DNA of 7,092 bases, from positions 1-7,092 of the forward strand of contig JBBSIN010000084.1 of the NCBI GenBank assembly GCA_038232055.1, in the 5' to 3' direction. Both the position numbers and the translations under genes were made by a program. Each line of letters starts with the position of its first letter. The stretch's first letter is position 1. The notes beneath the pieces were generated by a model. The model did no database searches, was not told the origin of the DNA, and was given only the letters and a program-made list of their open reading frames with translations. Positions 5,617 to 7,092 of this stretch are shown here, in pieces. The DNA comes from JBBSIN01 sp038232055. GTDB taxonomy: Bacteria > Actinomycetota > Actinomycetes > JADGOV01.

Positions 5617-7059
5617 CGCCCGCACCTGCTCGTCGTCGGGGCCGGCCCTGGCGGGCTCGCCTCAGCGGCGACATCCGCGGCCGAAGGCTGTGACGTGACG
5701 CTCGTCGACAGCGCACCGCGCGGCGGCGGACAGTACTACCGCCACGCGCCGTTCGACGTCGCGCCACGTCAGGAGGCGCTGCACCTCGATCTGTCGCACG
5801 GACGGCGGCTGTTGGCGGACGCGCTTGGGAACCCGCGGGTCTCCTACGCTTTCGGCGCGTCCGTCTGGAGTGTCGCCACCGGCGAGCCGAGCCGAGCCGT
5901 CGTCCTGCAGGTGCTGCTCGCCGACGGGGGCACGGCCGAGCTGCGCGGCGACGCACTGGTGCTGGCGACCGGTGCCTACGACCGCACGCTGCCCTTCCCC
6001 GGATGGGACCTTCCCGGCGTCGTCACGCCGGGCGGGGCGCAGGCCGTGCTCAAGGGCAACCTCGTGCTACCCGGGCGGCGGATCCTCGTGGCGGGCACCG
6101 GCCCCTTCCTGCTGCCGGTGGCCGCTGGGCTTGCCACCGCCGGCGCGCAGGTGGCCGGCGTGGTCGAGGCCAACCTGCCGCGCCGTTGGGTCCGGCATTC
6201 GGCGGCGATCGCCGGCAATCTGGGCAAGCTGCGAGAGGCCGCGCACTATGCGGCGATCCTGGCCCGCCACCGGGTACCGATGCACTTCGGGCGTGCGGTC
6301 GTTCGCGCGGAGGGGCTCGATGAGGTGCAGGCCGCGGTGATCTCCAAGGTCGATCGGCAGTGGCGTCCGTTGCCGGGCACCGAGCAGCGGGTGGAGGTCG
6401 ACACGGTCGCGGTCGGATACGGGTTCACCCCCTCCGTCGAGCTCGCGGCGACGATCGGCTGCGCGCTCACGACGAATGCCACCGACGGTTCCGTCGTGGT
6501 CGTCGCCGACGACGATCGGGCCTCGACGAGTGTGCCCGGCGTGTTCGCGGCCGGCGAGATCACCGGCGTCGCGGGATCGGTCGTGGCCGAGCTGGAGGGT
6601 CGGCTGGCCGGGCTTGGCGCCGCGGCGTACCTCGGCCTGCTGACGCCAGCCCGCTTCTCGGCGGCGACCGCACCACTTCGGCGCACGCTGCGGCGGCACG
6701 CCCGCTTCACCGGAGCCCTCGACGACGTCTACGGCGTCCGCGATGGTTGGCAGTCCTGGGTCAGCCCGGACACGACGGTGTGCCGATGCGAGGAGGTGCC
6801 GCTCTCCGCGCTCGACGCCGCGATCGACGACCTCGGCGCCACCGACCTGCGCAGCCTCAAGCTGCTCACCCGGATCGGGATGGGCCCGTGCCAGGGCCGG
6901 ATCTGCGGGCCGGCCGCGGCGGACCTCCTCGCCCGGCGGACCGGGCGGGACGCCGAGGCGGTGTCCTTCGCCAGCCGCCCCATCGCCGTACCGCTGCCAC
7001 TCGGGTCGCTCGCGGCCGAGCCGGTCGACTGGCCGGCGGTCCGGAGCAACGGGTCGTGA
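5611..7059 (+). CDS. FAD/NAD(P)-binding oxidoreductase subunit with C-terminal [2Fe-2S] site (HcnB/OoxA/LhpE-like)
   Basis: Predicted second flavoprotein subunit, carrying electrons from the oxidase to an acceptor. The ATG at 5611 was chosen because AGGA lies 9 bases upstream and the FAD motif VVGAGPGG (8-15) follows almost at once; the ATG at 5563 would add 16 Arg-rich residues and overlap the [2Fe-2S] gene more deeply. Other landmarks are LATGAYDR (118-125), a second dinucleotide-binding motif VAGTGPFLLPVAAG (about 160-173), and FAAGEITGVAGS (312-323), where GE replaces the common GD. The C-terminal BFD-like cluster site is complete: Cys391 and Cys393 (CRCEE), Cys427 and Cys432 (GPCQGRIC). 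Length is 482 residues, usual for HcnB/opine oxidase A-type proteins. This is the third gene of the operon after the oxidase and the small ferredoxin subunit. The gene order (DAO, 2Fe-2S, HcnB-like) differs from hcnABC and, as I recall, resembles lhpBFE. Cyanide production should not be inferred. Confidence 0.9.
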   Translation: MNRPHLLVVGAGPGGLASAATSAAEGCDVTLVDSAPRGGGQYYRHAPFDVAPRQEALHLDLSHGRRLLADALGNPRVSYAFGASVWSVATGEPSRAVVLQVLLADGGTAELRGDALVLATGAYDRTLPFPGWDLPGVVTPGGAQAVLKGNLVLPGRRILVAGTGPFLLPVAAGLATAGAQVAGVVEANLPRRWVRHSAAIAGNLGKLREAAHYAAILARHRVPMHFGRAVVRAEGLDEVQAAVISKVDRQWRPLPGTEQRVEVDTVAVGYGFTPSVELAATIGCALTTNATDGSVVVVADDDRASTSVPGVFAAGEITGVAGSVVAELEGRLAGLGAAAYLGLLTPARFSAATAPLRRTLRRHARFTGALDDVYGVRDGWQSWVSPDTTVCRCEEVPLSALDAAIDDLGATDLRSLKLLTRIGMGPCQGRICGPAAADLLARRTGRDAEAVSFASRPIAVPLPLGSLAAEPVDWPAVRSNGS

Positions 7060-7072
7060 TCGGGGTCCCCGG

Positions 7073-7092
7073 ATGACGGTGTCGTCGTCGTC
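7073..7092 (+). CDS. Possible start of a fourth operon gene, 3' partial
   Basis: An ATG 13 bases after the stop of the HcnB-like gene opens a frame (M-T-V-S-S-S) that runs to the window edge without a stop. A GTG at 7079 is in the same frame. The only ribosome-binding candidate is a GGGG within the small palindrome CGGGGTCCCCG (7061-7071). The visible part is too short to identify. In related operons, genes for proline racemase-like or dihydrodipicolinate synthase-like enzymes often lie near this position and would reveal the substrate. Confidence 0.35.

Noticed and set aside
4120..7059. Assignment of the operon as hydrogen cyanide synthase (hcnABC)
   Set aside because: The subunit types match but the order differs, and the same architecture serves opines and D-hydroxyproline; sequence alone does not show glycine as substrate.
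1..7092. CRISPR arrays, tRNA/rRNA genes, insertion sequences or prophage features
   Set aside because: No regularly spaced repeats, cloverleaf-like stretches, transposase or integrase motifs, or terminal inverted repeats were seen on either strand.

Overview
This GC-rich window (roughly 70% G+C by eye) carries strongly G/C-biased codons, GTG starts and short gene overlaps. It looks like a chromosomal segment of an actinomycete or another high-GC actinobacterium; I cannot name the genus. It holds no rRNA, tRNA, CRISPR array, transposase or integrase, and its layout resembles ordinary metabolic and cell-envelope DNA rather than a mobile island.

Left part (2-1150, + strand): the 3' part of a secreted cell-wall enzyme, a coiled-coil region followed by a D-Ala-D-Ala carboxypeptidase domain (VanY/peptidase M15). 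Its frame is open to the left edge, so the true start lies outside the window. About 345 bases without a gene (1151-1495) separate it from the convergent genes on its right.

Middle (1496-3899, - strand): two exported proteins read in the same direction, first an LVIVD-repeat beta-propeller-like protein (3899 leftward) and then a DUF305 protein (2197-1496). Each has a signal-peptide-like N-terminus and an almost identical Shine-Dalgarno context. The LVIVD gene is damaged at its C-terminus: near 2521-2534 the reading frame slips, and the family-like tail lies in another frame that stops at 2455. The 2198-2454 stretch between the two genes contains several inverted and direct repeats.

Right part (4120-7059, + strand, divergent from the LVIVD gene): a tightly packed three-gene operon. 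It encodes a DadA/HcnC-type FAD amine oxidase, a small HcnA-type [2Fe-2S] protein, and an HcnB/OoxA-type FAD/NAD(P)-binding protein with a C-terminal BFD-like [2Fe-2S] site. Together they should form a heteromeric, dye-linked amine or imino-acid dehydrogenase like hydrogen cyanide synthase, opine oxidases and D-hydroxyproline dehydrogenase. The substrate cannot be read from this window. A fourth gene may begin at 7073.

The most unusual detail is a 20-bp tandem duplication at the second/third gene junction (5577-5616). It creates a seven-codon mini-ORF joined to both neighbours by ATGA stop/start overlaps. I found no convincing new multi-gene system. The points best worth checking are this overlap relay, the LVIVD frame disruption and the apparently leaderless start of the oxidase operon.
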